Positions 24,318 through 36,445 are shown, counted from the first letter of the stretch. The stretch: DNA of 64,000 nt from Tubiluchus corallicola (GCA_030141605.1 JAQGDQ010000103.1:64001-128000); one strand, 5' to 3'. Numbers and translations: made by a program. The notes: generated by a model from the letters alone, not told the origin.

Positions 24318-24465
24318 CACTGTAAATCATATCATAGATTTTTTTAAGAGCACGAGTGATTCGTTGAACCGCTAAGCAAACTTGGCTGATTTTTAGCTCA
24401 TTTATTTGATGAGATAATTTCCGCACATCTCTCAGGTATTTGTGCTGGTGGAAACTCTCCAGCAG
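24318..24465 (-). CDS. Candidate orphan coding exon, unknown protein
   Basis: An open stretch of 49 codons plus one base between AG at 24467-24466 and the donor CAGTG|GTATGT. It reads LLESFHQHKYLRDVRKLSHQ and continues INELKISQVCLAVQRITRAL before KKIYDMIYS. The composition looks protein-like and helical, unlike the surrounding AT-rich DNA. Against it, the acceptor has a poor pyrimidine tract and no partner exon was found. The family is not recognised and no function is proposed. Confidence 0.25.
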
Positions 24466-24469
24466 CTAT

Positions 24470-25956
24470 TTTAATTTTTTAATTTTGCTGGCATACTTCT
24501 TTGGGTTTTTTAACTACCAGAAAATTTACATTGTAGTTCCTTACAGGGTCGTACAAGTAATAAGTGTACCGAAAATCTAAATGAAGATAGTAACTAGCGA
24601 AATTTAGCGAAAAATTGAAAAATGACAAAATAATAGTAATTAGCAATTAATCAAATGAACTGGAGAAACGATCGTAAGCAGATTCCGACATAGTATTAAG
24701 CATTTAAAGACACAAAATTTTGGAAAGATAAACTAATTTTGATTTAACAAAAATCAGCAGTAGATCGCATATAAAAAACTCACAGTTGGCACTGCATGGC
24801 AATTAGCACAAAGAGTAATCATAATCATAATCTTTTTTTAATTATCTTGCAATACGCTCACACATATAATACAAATCATACTTTCAAAAACATTTTGTGA
24901 ACAAAGGGCAGCGAGAAACCATTTGGTTATCTAGTTAGTTGTCTTTTGCTTAGTAATGGTCATTTTTACTGGTGCTGTGTGATTAGTGTTGGTAAAGCTT
25001 ATGGTTAGAATTTAATTCCTACAAGTGACATGAAAAAAAATACAATCAATTTACTATTACTTACTGTTTAGTGACCTTAGTGAACTATAGATTCATCACA
25101 CAAAGACAAAAGTATCTCGAAATTTAATACTTATCAAGAAATGTACAGGTACGACAGACTATAATTACGAATGAAAAACAAGATAACAGCATGCCTGAAA
25201 GGGTGGTGGTACAGGTAGGTAAAATTATAGTCTCAAAGTATGGCAGAGAGGTACTGTTGCATATATAGAAATAATTGGCTATTGACTACTGATTAATTGT
25301 TGAATTTATAACATATTTCAGAAATAATGTCTATATAGCGTGTTATTTGGATGAATGACAGGGGATTTTGGACGAATTTATGCGTTAATACGGCCCTGCA
25401 TATGGCAAAATTCAGAATGATGTACGTACAACAGAAAGAACTCTGCTAGCTGATGCTCAGGAAAAACACTATAAATAAGGTAAATCTGTAAAACACAAAA
25501 ATTTCGTTTGTACGGAAAAAAAGCTTTTTTATTCTGCGAAGACAAAAGCCATCATTGCTGCTCTTCTTCAAAGGTCTTTATAAAAACACAAAAGAACTCC
25601 ATTTCCTCGCTGTTCAGTCGCCTTTGACTTCTTTTTTGTTCTGACTTGTTTCCTTTTCGTAAATGAAACACGCAAATCTTTTTCTTTTCATGTCAGAAAG
25701 TCAGTCCATCTGTCAGATGCAGTTGGTTAATAACACGCGGGTTTGATTGTGTGGACGACAAGGCGTTAATGCTTGATAGATGTATTTTTGTCCCTGCAAT
25801 ATTACTGACGCCAATTTTGAGCTGCTGTTGAATCTCCTCGGCTTAACAACATGACAAGCATCCATTTATTCATGGGGGAGGGGAAGGCGGGAGAAGGGAC
25901 ACTGATTTCTTCTGTTTTTTTCCCTGTGCCTCTGTAAGAGCTGTAGTCGTACATAG

Positions 25957-25960
<4 letters not shown>
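24470..25960. other. Intergenic stretch without recognised gene
   Basis: AT-rich sequence without a reading frame worth annotating. Nothing supported. Confidence 0.4.

Positions 25961-25961
<1 letters not shown>

Positions 25962-26045
<84 letters not shown>
25962..26045. repeat. (AT)n-(GT)n dinucleotide array
   Basis: Short TA run followed by about 75 bp of perfect TG repeat. The poly-Thr-His frame is an artefact. Confidence 0.97.
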
Positions 26046-26047
<2 letters not shown>

Positions 26048-26425
26048 CTATCCCACCTGTCTACGTTTATAAACGCAGATCCTACAGGAAAGTTGAGATG
26101 ATCATGTAATGGTTCCCCTTTTCTGGAACAGCCTGCTTCATTAAATGTTACAGGCTTTGAGGAACAAGTCACGTAATCAGGTGGTCATTATAGTTCGCGG
26201 ATGAATTCACAATCGAAATTGTTTTTTAATATTTTTCGTCGTGCAATCAACAATTACTGCTAATGTTTCTGTATAGTGATGTTCTCTGAGAAAAACACCA
26301 CACATTACTGGGGAAAAAGTCTCACAAAAAATCGCAACCAAATGCAATATATACCTGACACCCTCGGCAAACTGAATTAGTGCAAAGCAAACATTTTATA
26401 AAGAAAATTAGTTAACATGTACAAC

Positions 26426-26893
26426 TAGGGTTATCACCACTCCTGATTTGACCCGGAGTCTCCTGAAATTCAGCCACAGATCCATAGTTCGGACGGATTT
26501 TTTTGAGAAATTCTGAAATCTCCTGATTTCCACAATCACATTTAAATATTTAAGTAAAGAATACCGAAATTCAACTTGCACTCTGATTTACGTAGGTTAA
26601 GCAAAAAAAAAAAAACAAAAAAACAGCGGATTCTCTGTTAAAATAACAGTAAAATTATTAAATTAAGTTTAGTTCTGCTGTAAAGCTTTGTCTTGTCATC
26701 CTCTCTATCTTTTCGCCAATTTTTACTACAGCAGCAAGTGCAATGCAAGTATTCTTTGACCATTTGTTCACTTTGCTTGAGCCAATTTGGTCTTACCGGT
26801 CTTAAAAACAGTGATAGGTCAGTTTGAAGCACTACCACCAGTCCCCCTAACTGATTTCTCCTGATTTCGATTCGTGAGGCGGTGACAACCCTA
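26426..26893. mobile_element. hAT-like MITE with perfect 8-bp target duplication
   Basis: The termini are TAGGGTTATCACC and GGTGACAACCCTA, inverted with one mismatch. They are flanked by TGTACAAC at 26418-26425 and again at 26894-26901, an exact 8-bp duplication diagnostic of hAT-type insertion. The interior repeats CTCCTGATTT near both ends. The 105-residue minus-strand frame inside shows no transposase motif, so the element is non-autonomous. Confidence 0.85.
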
Positions 26894-26901
26894 TGTACAA
26901 C

Positions 26902-28845
26902 ACTAAGCGCAAAACTGTCCAAGAACAAAAAAGTTACGTTCTTTGTACACCACAAACAATTTGACCAAGTAATATAAATTAAGGAAGACCAGATTTATAA
27001 GAAAAGCACATAGTTAATAATTTTAACAGCAACCGCATTTTTTAATCAACGTCCGTAAGAGACGCATGGGCTAATACACGGTAAACAATGTATGAGAAAG
27101 ATATACAAAATCACTACGAATTTTGACAAAGAAATTAAATAGAAGTTCACTGAAATTTTTTAATCACATTTTGTTTGCTTCCGTTGCATGCGGCACTGAT
27201 TTTGTGAATTGAACCTCATGTGTAGTATGCAAGAAACGTCTTACTAACTTAGCGTATCGGTAAAGTAAATGTAGTAGTACACCAGACATTGAAGATACTA
27301 AAAGATACTCCATGCAAACCTTGAAATCTTATAACACACCACAAGAACTTGCTGAAAGGGGCTTTTAAAAGGAATTTTTTATCTGAAAAATCGACGAAAA
27401 TGGTTCTACAACAAGAATTTTAGTTAATGTTTATTTAAGTTTTGTTTTTATTTCTGCCTACTGATTGTAACGACCAGCTTAGCATATATCTCTGTATTTG
27501 TAACAAGATTTAGTTATTACTAAATTAATTTCGTTGTAGAATGAGATATGTTTTTCTGGCCAATGTAAACTTTACGGTAGTATACATAATTTTAGTTTGG
27601 GCTGTACAAAATTGTTGTTTATAGCTGTTCAATGTATAAACCAGGTGTTACACTTTAGTTATGCGCATAGGTCAAAACTAGGGTAAACTCGTCGAACGGA
27701 TATGCAACTACAGGTTATCCTGCTATAGTGTTATTGAAGCCAGACTATTAGACAACCGGCTTTAGAGGTCTTTACACAGATGTGTAGAGAACGACGTGGC
27801 TCTTTGCAAGAGAGACTTGCGGGCAGATATAATGCTGGACAGTTTTTTTTAACATATGTGTTGCCTCTTTGCATATAAATCGTGCAACTTTAGCTGGCTC
27901 TACCTAACGCTAATGTTTAGTGAAAGTTCCAACTACGTGTTAGTGACTATTTGTGTGGGCAGTTCTAGTATCAAGCCCAGTTCACCATTCGTTTACATCA
28001 AGTTACATTGTGACATCTGACGTGAAAAACCAAACTACTGGTCTACCAACGCAGGACGCTTCCGGGAATGACACCCATCTGCTTATGACTTCGCAGTTCA
28101 GCTATGCTCTAAACACCCGGGTGTGCACACCGATGTTGTGGATCCGCCACCTTCGTCGTCGTGCTACCGCCGATAAGTACTGCTGACGTATACTTTCATT
28201 GATGCTGAGACTGTAAGTGATAAATTCTCGTTTCTTTTGTTTAACTACTAGGCCACCGCCTGTTGCTTCCTTTTGTACAACGATACTTGATTGGACTGGC
28301 AGTGGCTGGTAAAACAAAGACTCAGTTGAAAGTGCTGATAGCTTACATTACAACCTCGTGTGGATGGAGCTTTACTTTATGAACTTACTATTAACAAGCA
28401 TTGGTGAACTATTAGATTATATTTTTTCGTTAGCCAAAAGTAATTTTTGAGTATTGTTTGTAGCATCTGAAAGTATTTCCAGCCCGTAAATTTTGAGTTG
28501 TGTAGCAACACATGTTTATTGAACTGGTACCCGGGTACAAATTAACTGCTGGCACTTGGTTTGAACTAATTTTATATCATCAACATTTATGAATATTAAA
28601 GGGTTATCTTATCATAAAACTGCATAAAATTAGTTTCACGTTTTGTGTTCTAGGAATATGTTGAGTAAAAACTGAGTAGTATGACACACGCTACCAAACA
28701 ATAAGAGCGCTGATTGCTCATACTTGATTGTGAGATCCGCCCCACATTACACTGATTCCTTTAACAAGTAACACATCAGCATTGTCAGTTTAAGTCATTT
28801 TACTCCATTTTTTATTTGTCTTGTTTTTATGTTGCAAATAATACA
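26902..28845. other. Intergenic stretch without recognised gene
   Basis: The open frames at 27953-28186 (+) and 28102-28317 (-) overlap each other and match no family I know. Nothing else is supported. Confidence 0.4.
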
Positions 28846-28847
28846 AT

Positions 28848-29095
28848 AAGCCTTTTCTTAGTTCCACCGATTTGTGATGCGCGTGAAAAGGTCAAATGTT
28901 ACGTGTGCCAGACAACACATTTGTGCACACTTGACAACACCTCGCAGCACAAGCTGTTGTAACAGAAACAGTTTTAACAGCTAGCTTTAGCCTTACCGAG
29001 TTACCCAGCTCCTGTAGTTAAGACGCGTTGCTGTGGTACACTTAACCTTTGACCAAGAGCAACTGCGCGTGCGCACAACGAAACTGTGAAGGCTT
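28848..29095. mobile_element. RepD MITE copy 1
   Basis: Starts AAGCCTTTTCTTAGTTCCA and ends CGAAACTGTGAAGGCTT, inverted termini of about 16 bp. It shares GCAACTGCGCGTGCGCA and the TTAACCTTTGACC...TGTGGTACACTTAA interior with copies at 29791 and 43672. Confidence 0.7.
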
Positions 29096-29790
29096 GTTTT
29101 GCACTAATACGCGCTCCTACACACAGCATGTCTTCAAAAACTTGGAATAAACCTGCTGTTACTATATTTTCTTAATTTATTTGGTAAGGTTTCTTTTTAG
29201 CACTTTGTTTAAGAATTTTGAGATTCAAGACTAGAGAGCAGAAAAGTGGGAGGAAAAAACAAGAATTTTCAACTATGACTCAATCATGACCTCTTTGAGC
29301 AGTTATATTATATCGTGCATGTAAGCTATTTTTATTTTCTGCTGATTTTTTTAACAATTTTGTTCTGCTAGCGCTTTGGTGGGGCACGAATTATGGATGA
29401 GCGACCAAGCGTCAATGTCAGAAATTGACAATGTCCATTTTTGTTGGCAGTCGTTTTAAAAAAAGCCTTCGTTTATTGATAAACAACATCGCTTTTAATA
29501 AACAATTAACGACATTTTAATAACATAATTATACGGAGTTTATTTTTGTTACAAGAATGAAGGCCTACAGGAATTATCAGCAATAACCGTGTGCAACAAA
29601 ACAGCTTCAAAATAAATCAAAAACTTACTCAATTAACAAACGAAAAACGGTCTTTACACAGGAAGAGGGAATGCATGATGCAAAGAATTCCCCTTCAACA
29701 ATAAACATTTCAATAAGAAAATTATTGGATTTGCATTGTCACATGTGTAAACGTTGCCTACAAATCTACAATATTGTGTATTGTCACAAT

Positions 29791-30172
29791 AAGCCTTTTC
29801 ACAGTTCCAGCGATTGTTGATGATCGTAAAAATGTCAAATCTTAAGTGTACTAGACAACGCGTTTGTGTACACTTTCGCATCCCGTGATGTTGTAGTAGT
29901 AACAGTTTTAACAGCTAGCTAGAACCTTACCTAGTCTATTTTTTCTTGTTCCTAAGCAAGATCCTTCTAGTAAATCACTCCACGCACTATCCAAGTTAAT
30001 GCATAATTAGGTAAAGTCCACATAAAACAACTGAAGTTACTGAACTGATGAGGCAGACTGCTTTGCTTCACCCACATGTAAAGTGACGGTTGTAGTTAAG
30101 ACACATTGCTGTGGTACACTTAACCCTTAATCTATAGCAACTGCGCGTGCGCAAAACGAAACTGTGAAAAGA
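29791..30172. mobile_element. RepD MITE copy 2
   Basis: Begins AAGCCTTTTCACAGTTCC and ends AACTGTGAAAAGAC; the termini are inverted over AAGCCTTTTCACAGTT with small differences. It contains the full interior, with the CTAGAACCTTACCTAG and GCATAATTAGG blocks also present at 32890-32970 and 43850-43920. Confidence 0.75.
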
Positions 30173-30674
30173 CTCACTCATAAAAAGAAAAAGTAGTTCA
30201 CAATTAATTACAAGGATGCCTGTGAGTTCAGCCTAAAATAATATAACTTGTATTTTTCTGTAATATAAGTTGTATTTCTCTGGTAATGACAGCTCGTAGT
30301 GACAGTTGAAACAGTTTAGTTTCTTACAATATTACGTTTCTAAAATTATGATAAAGTTGTCTTTATAAATGCAGAATTCCTGATATTTAGCTGAACCGTA
30401 CAGTGCTGTACGAAAAATAAAGTTAGCAGTCACAGATATAAAATAAATAAATAGTAGTAAAATACTAAAAAAGTACGCAGTGTCAGCAAACTTCGACTAC
30501 TGCAGTATACAGAGTTCCTCAAGGGTGATTTTGGGCCCACATTGTGTACTTAATGCACGTGTAATGGTATGAAAACCACTTTCAAAAATATCACTTGTAC
30601 AGGGTTTAATAACTATTAAAAACACACATATGCTGTCAGGCATTCAGCGAATTATCAAGCTTAGCGTGACTATA

Positions 30675-31227
30675 CAGAATGTCTCAGGGTCACTGCACAT
30701 TTTATATTTTTTATATTTTTAACAAGAAAACAAAATGTTTGAAAATTGCTGAAGATCAACTAAAACCTTTGAACAATTCTTTTGTTCAAACTAGATGAAA
30801 ATCAGAAAAGAACTACTGCACTATTATGCTTCGCTATTTTCGCTATCGTCTTTATGGATTTCAAGAGCTTCAGAGACCAATATTGCCGGGCATCTTGTCT
30901 TGAGAGTCTCTTGCAGCCTATGAGTGATGAGGAAGGGCCACACGTTGTCGAAAATAGAACATTGCTAATAGTGACAGGACAGTGTACTCCATATGGTGCT
31001 CTGGATTTTTACTGAACTTCAGTAGGTGATCGAAGGACTTCATGCTAGGCTGATTTTGCATCTTTTTTCTAACGTTACTGTAGTCATCACAGCAATGGGG
31101 CTCCAATCAAAAAATGAATTTAAAACTTGTCAAAGGCCGATTTTTGATTCGTGTAAAAATTGGTTGAGATCGGAGAAAAATTTAAAAATTAGGAATCAAG
31201 GTCTATAATGACTTCTGAGACACCCTG
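30675..31227. mobile_element. Mariner/Tc1-like MITE
   Basis: The ends CAGAATGTCTCAG and CTGAGACACCCTG are inverted repeats, each flanked by TA, matching the TA target preference of Tc1/mariner elements. The interior open frames have no D-D-E/D transposase features. A related end-like word (TATACAGAGTTCCTCAAG) occurs at 30509, perhaps a nested or older copy. Confidence 0.5.
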
Positions 31228-31229
31228 TA

Positions 31230-32055
31230 TTTATTAAAAAATTTCATATATCCTTTATCTTTGCATGTAGCCCAGAGGTAGCTCATAGCAAAAGAACTTA
31301 ATAACTACGTTGAATATAGAATTAAAACGAGCAGAGCAATGTACAACAAAATGGCGCATATACAATTAAACTATTTTCACATTTAACAATATTAATATTA
31401 CTTCGTCACAGCAATAATTAATGTTAACATTATAAGAGTAAATGTTATACTGTTAAATATTATAACCAAACTTTGTCAAGGCACGAGTGAGTTTCGATAT
31501 TTTTAAATTAAACTGCTTGCTACTAAAGATCAGTACAAATATTACATTTAAACCATAAAGAATAAAGACATTTTTACAACCCAAATTTTATGACATTGCT
31601 GTTTAACGAGTTTACAGACTGAAAAGACTTTTTAGGAGTCGAACACTCGGAATCACCCTGGCTGTTCTTGTTGTATGACTGATTGATTAATTGCACGCAT
31701 GCGCAGTTACAATTGTACGTTTCACTCATAAACAACGCATTTTGCCGCCTGGATCTTGTTACATCACAATTTATCGAAGCATTTATTATTAAAATAACAC
31801 AACTTTTATTAAAAACTTTAACTTACAACTCTTTAAAAATATGTCCAAACGTTTTGACAGCAATAAGCTGTCATCATCACCGGTACACTATACGAACAAC
31901 ATACCAGTTTATATAGGCAGAGCCTACAGTACAGAAAATTATGTTTTTGCAAAAAAGCCAAAGTAATGAATAAACAGACCCGTAGAAAAAAGATATCAGT
32001 ACAGTAACAGATAGCTAAGCGTTTGAAAATAAAGTTAAAGGAATGGAACTATTTT
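31230..32055. other. Intergenic stretch without recognised gene
   Basis: AT-rich; the small open frame at 31683-31916 has no recognised motif. Nothing supported. Confidence 0.4.
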
Positions 32056-32058
32056 GCA

Positions 32059-32262
32059 CGCTAGGAGAAGGCTTATTAGGGTACACAGATAAACTTTCTT
32101 TTATTAATAAGTTCCAATTATTTGGTCACAATGCTGAAATTATTAAAATCATCCTTGTGGCAAGAGGCACAAATATGGTCGCTAATGATTGATTGAGGAG
32201 AATTTTTTATTTGGATTTATTAACAAAAGAGAGTTCATCTATGTACCCTAATAAGCCTTTTC
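32059..32262. mobile_element. Small palindromic MITE with RepD-like ends
   Basis: The left part GGCTTATTAGGGTACA...AGATAAACTTTCTTTTATTAATAA is the reverse complement, with some mismatches, of TTATTAACAAAAGAGAGTTCATCTATGTACCCTAATAAGCC on the right (described in pieces: AAAAGAGAGTTCATCTATG and TACCCTAATAAGCC). The AATAAGCCTTTTC ends resemble RepD. Confidence 0.5.
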
Positions 32263-32841
32263 CTAATGTGCAAAGTACTAACTTTATTTTCAAACACTTA
32301 GCCATTTATTACTGTATCTATTTCTCGTCTTTAAAGAGTATCTATGTTTTTAAAGAGTTGGAAATTAAAGTTTTTAATAAAAGTCGTGTTGTTTTAATAA
32401 TAAATGCTTTGAAGTGCGTGTATAAACTGACTTGGATTATTCACAATTTATCAAGCTCTACAATTGAAATTAGTAAGAACCCTGTGGACTGCAAAATATG
32501 ACTTTGGTAGTAACTTGAATAGTTTGAAGTAAGTTACAGAAAGAAGACAACATGCCAGTGGAAAAGACTTTTACCTTTGTTGGTCTTGTGCTTACGTTTC
32601 ATAAAAAATGTTTTTATAAATTGTGATTGAGTGATTTAGTAACTGAAATCGCACCAGTAAAATGAATCAGTAACAAATCACTGGTCAAACCATAGTCTTA
32701 GTTTCCTATTCCACAATATTAGGCAATGTCCCGCAGCAGGCCTACTCTGTAGGCAATTCTTTGACTCAACTAAAATTTTACTTATTACTCACAATACCAG
32801 ACTATTATTTGACTCGAATCAAATTCTTACTTCCCTACGAT

Positions 32842-33050
32842 AAGCCTTTTCACAGTTACAGCAATTGACGATGATAGTGAAAAGGCCGTGAACCTTACCT
32901 AGTTCATTTTTTTGTTCCCAAGCACGATCCTGCTAGAAAATCACTGAAGCATAGACTAATGCATAATTAAGGAAAGTTCATGTAAACAACGGCTTTTGTT
33001 CACACAGAAGTCACATGACGGTTGTACGTGCGCACAACGAAACTATAAAT
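32842..33050. mobile_element. RepD MITE copy 3 (shortened)
   Basis: Starts AAGCCTTTTCACAGTTACAG and ends near GTGCGCACAACGAAACTATA. It includes the GAACCTTACCTAGTTCA and GCATAATTAAGGAAAG blocks of RepD but lacks part of the interior. Confidence 0.6.
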
Positions 33051-33059
33051 AAAAGTTAA

Positions 33060-34060
33060 TCAAGCTTTGAGTATCTAGTGTTACAACGTCTATGGTTGTA
33101 TCTATGGTTGCATGAAAAGGGATACATTCTTCGTGGAAAATTTTTTCGCAGATGATTTGCCGTGGCATTCACTGTTAGACGCCTTCAGTGAGGTGGTGGT
33201 AATAAAATTATGATATAGCTCTAAATTACTAAAACTTTATAAATCAAGTATAGTAAGGTAAAAAACTTGCTTTGTTCCATGACCTTGCTTAAGAACTTCG
33301 CATATAACGTTACCATTTTTATTGAGTTTCCATGGCAAAATGTAAGGGTACGCGTATGTGCACGTGACATGCTAAGTGTGACAGCATAACATTGTACAAT
33401 ATACACCATTTACATACATCGCCATTTTGAGCATAAACAAACATTGTGCATGCCATGCTGTAGCAGCTCATTGTCCATCTACAGGGAGTAGGTGCGTCAC
33501 TCACTATAGGGCAATTATATCCGGGTCTTCAGGCCGGCCCAGCGTGTTGCCATTCAATGTACAGTACTCCCTGTCCCTTAAAAAAGAAAAGGGCTGCATT
33601 ACACAAGAAACCGATAGAAACATTCATGTCAAGACGAAATAAACAGAATTTAGACAAGCCTTGAATAAATAGTAGTTTAGACATCACAGTAAAAAAACAG
33701 TTGTTTTAGTTGCCATAGTTAACGAGTGTTACACAGAAATCAATGTGTTTCTGCGTAGCACTGAGATAGAAAACATTTACTTCTTTTAATAAATAATATC
33801 TAGTAATTATTTTAAAAATAAAATGTCTCACATTCAAAAAATAAAATAACAGAACTCAATTCGGTGTCAAAAGAGCACCACAATATTTTCAGAAAGTGCA
33901 GTAATTACCAGCAGAAAATGACGTCAGTTTAATTACAAGGAATTCTCACATTTTGCCCAATGAACAAAAATTGACATTAAAGCTTTGTTAACACATGGAG
34001 GAAGTAGAATAAAACTCTTACCTCCATGGTGAACAATTTGCTTGCGTTGGTGACAATAAT
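33060..34060. other. Spacer 3' of the peptide receptor gene
   Basis: Probably includes the 3' UTR of the receptor at 34062-35291. No other feature is supported; short frames on both strands have no motif. Confidence 0.4.
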
Positions 34061-34061
34061 T

Positions 34062-35291
34062 TTACAGTGCAGTTTCAGTCGGTCGAGGAACATGTGTACT
34101 AGGACCGTTAAGATAGGTATACCTTGTGCTGTTAATAGCACTGCGCTTGGCAGCATCGCCACACATAAACAGTTGCTTGAACGTGTTGCGAAACTGCTTG
34201 CTCATGCCGCAGTAGATGAAAAAGTTGATCGGATAGCTGAGTATGATAAGAAAAGCTGTGGTCAGCGATACAATGTTCATGTCTCTGTAGCTGACCAGTT
34301 TGCTAAGTGGACTAGTTTGTGGTACGACACTCTGCAGGATGTGTATTATGAACACGACTCCCGTAGGAATTTCCACGATGAGAAACACGGTGACGACCAC
34401 AATCAACATGGCCGTCGTGCAGTTTGTGTCGCGAAGCTTCTTCGACTCTGAGCACTTGTTTTCCTGCAGGAGTTTCTTCCTTCGCTGTTGAGCCTTCCTC
34501 ATGGCATTCAGTAAACACCCGTTGAGGATCACCAGCGTCGTGCATGGTATGAAATGCACAAAAACCGTCCGAAACCAAAAGTGCAAAATGAAGCCCCACG
34601 GATCGGCCCAGGGAGCAAAGTGTCGTATGCAGTGATTCACCATTTGATTCTCCGTATACCAGGCTCCCGGGTGTGGCTTGAACGGATCATTCTGGTGTGT
34701 AGGCAGAGGCCATGGCACAGTCTCTAGGCTGAAGGTCGTGTCAAAAAATCTTGGTATGACGTATAAGAAACTGATTATATATATCAGCGAAATTCCCCAC
34801 TTAACTCGAGACATGGAACACCAAGTTTTAGCGTACCGTGTTTTACATACAAAAATATAACGCTGTATGGCCAACGTCATCGTCAGCCATATTGAGGCCG
34901 TGTGAAATATAACAGGAATTATCTCTTCCATGATGTAGTAGATTTTACACCATGTCAAGTTTACCGGCTTGTTATAATTGTGAAACGTGTAGTAATACAA
35001 GAACCACGGCAAAGGGAACACTCCAGTCAGGGTATCAGACACGGCCATTGCTGTAAGCAGAGCATTGGTGGCTGTACGCATGTGTTTCTTCAGCAGAACT
35101 AGTACAACCAGCGTGTTGAATACCACGGTAAAGAAAATGAACACGGGACTGATGTAGCCCAGCATTGGAACAGCATACACATTTGGTATGTGGATCGATA
35201 AATAACCTTTGGGCAGCATTGAGACATTGTAGTAAGTCCCGTTGCTTTCCACTAAAAGGGGTGCACTTGTCAGCAATGTTCTGTAAGACAT
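34062..35291 (-). CDS. Peptide GPCR, sex peptide receptor / DMSR-like (rhodopsin class)
   Basis: A complete 409-residue seven-helix receptor in one coding exon. Helices fall near residues 45-67, 77-101, 118-149, 163-181, 234-262, 295-319 and 339-361. Helix 1 carries N59 and helix 2 D86 (AMAVSDTLTG). Cys115 and Cys221 should form the helix 3/loop 2 disulfide. Helix 3 ends TLAIQRYIFV, with QRY in place of DRY, and helix 7 has SYPINFFIY in place of NPxxY. These variants, with AQQRRKKLL, LRDTNCTTAML and CGMSKQFRNTFKQLF, typify the sex peptide/myoinhibitory peptide and related FMRFamide-type receptors. N-glycosylation sequons lie at N17, N22 and N111. The likely ligand is a small amidated neuropeptide, but it cannot be named from sequence. 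Confidence 0.85.
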   Translation of the reverse strand: MSYRTLLTSAPLLVESNGTYYNVSMLPKGYLSIHIPNVYAVPMLGYISPVFIFFTVVFNTLVVLVLLKKHMRTATNALLTAMAVSDTLTGVFPLPWFLYYYTFHNYNKPVNLTWCKIYYIMEEIIPVIFHTASIWLTMTLAIQRYIFVCKTRYAKTWCSMSRVKWGISLIYIISFLYVIPRFFDTTFSLETVPWPLPTHQNDPFKPHPGAWYTENQMVNHCIRHFAPWADPWGFILHFWFRTVFVHFIPCTTLVILNGCLLNAMRKAQQRRKKLLQENKCSESKKLRDTNCTTAMLIVVVTVFLIVEIPTGVVFIIHILQSVVPQTSPLSKLVSYRDMNIVSLTTAFLIILSYPINFFIYCGMSKQFRNTFKQLFMCGDAAKRSAINSTRYTYLNGPSTHVPRPTETAL

Positions 35292-35348
35292 GGTGATTTA
35301 GAATGAATACAACATCTCTAGAATTTCATGTCAATGACGTTCACAGAT
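35292..35348 (-). other. 5' UTR segment of the peptide receptor gene with upstream splice acceptor
   Basis: The minus strand shows a strong acceptor, TCTATTTTCAG, ending at 35349, then 57 bases of leader before the ATG. This indicates an upstream non-coding exon whose donor was not located. Confidence 0.45.
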
Positions 35349-35544
35349 CTGAAAATAGAAAATATGCCTACATGACTAAAACAGAACCAAAATTGAGTAA
35401 ATGGCATTGAAACACCCCTTGAATTTTCTTATCGTACTACCTGGAAAAAGCTGCACACAAATATTTACGGAATCCCAAAAATTACTGGTTCAATATGCTG
35501 TAGTACTAACTGAATAGCTGACTGTCACTTAGAACACGTAGTTT

Positions 35545-36445
35545 CGAAAAATAATGCCAAAAAGAAAATTCTTGTAGTTCTGTGGTCTATGTTACAAAAT
35601 GGTAAACGCAATGTATACATGTTGTCTTGTTTCATATTACATTGACCTTTAGAGCAAAATGAAGGACAAATCATACTAGAAGTTGTCAAACAAGAGATTG
35701 TAGTGCCTTTTTTGGTGTTTGTTTTTGACATTAAAGTCAGTGTAAGATTAACATAACGAACTATTGGGTCTCAACGAACTATAGTAATCTTTGTAACTTA
35801 TTTGCCACGAAACCGAATCAATAAACAGGCTAACTGTGTATTCAAATAATCTGAGAAAAAAATCTGAAGGAAATTTTACATTTTTGTAAAAACGATCTTT
35901 TAAACACTATAGCTAGCAAATGAGTATATGCACTTATTTTTATGTACCTATTTTTATATGTACTTATTTTTATTTCAGTAGTTCTTTGCTGACTAATAGT
36001 CAAGCGAATACACTTTTACGTCTATTTCAGGTTAACTTAAGATTAACTTTTGATGAATGTTGCCATTGTAATACATCTTCTTTTGCTTGACACTGACTTT
36101 AAAGTAAGCATGGAAGTCAACAAATTGCATAACAAGTTAATGGTATAGGTTATGCAATTCAAGGTGACTTCTGCGCTTACATTAAGGTCAAAATCAAGCA
36201 GACGAAGTCGCATTACAAAGGAAACATTCATCGCAAGTTAATCTTACGTTGACTTCAGTGTCGAAAAGAAATGACAAAAAGGATACTACAATATCTTGTT
36301 TAACAACTTCTAGTAGGAGTTATCTTTTAAACTCGGTTGAAGTTCAATGTAGAATGAAACAAGACAACATATATACACTGCTTTTTACTGTTTTGTAACA
36401 GGAATCGCAGTACTGCAAGAATTTTCTTTACAAAACTGGTTCAGG
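35545..36445. mobile_element. Nested inverted-repeat element
   Basis: Outer arms of about 210 bp (35545-35755 and 36235-36445) are diverged reverse complements: ATGTTGTCTTGTTTCAT on the left matches ATGAAACAAGACAACAT on the right. Inside lies a second inverted pair at about 36031-36115 and 36165-36262 (AACTTTTGATGAATGTT against ACATTCATCGCAAGTT). The right outer and inner arms overlap at the GTTAATCTTACGTTGAC segment. Non-coding. It starts about 200 bp upstream of the 5' UTR splice acceptor of the peptide receptor gene. Confidence 0.65.

Noticed and set aside
27953-28317. Overlapping frames on both strands as a short gene
   Set aside because: Mutually overlapping frames without motifs, signal peptide or splice context.
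30782-31208. Transposase coding sequence inside the mariner-like MITE
   Set aside because: The two short frames show no D-D-E/D catalytic spacing or helix-turn-helix, and the element is too short for a transposase gene.
34026-35102. Plus-strand frames across the peptide receptor
   Set aside because: Antisense shadows of the 409-residue minus-strand receptor.
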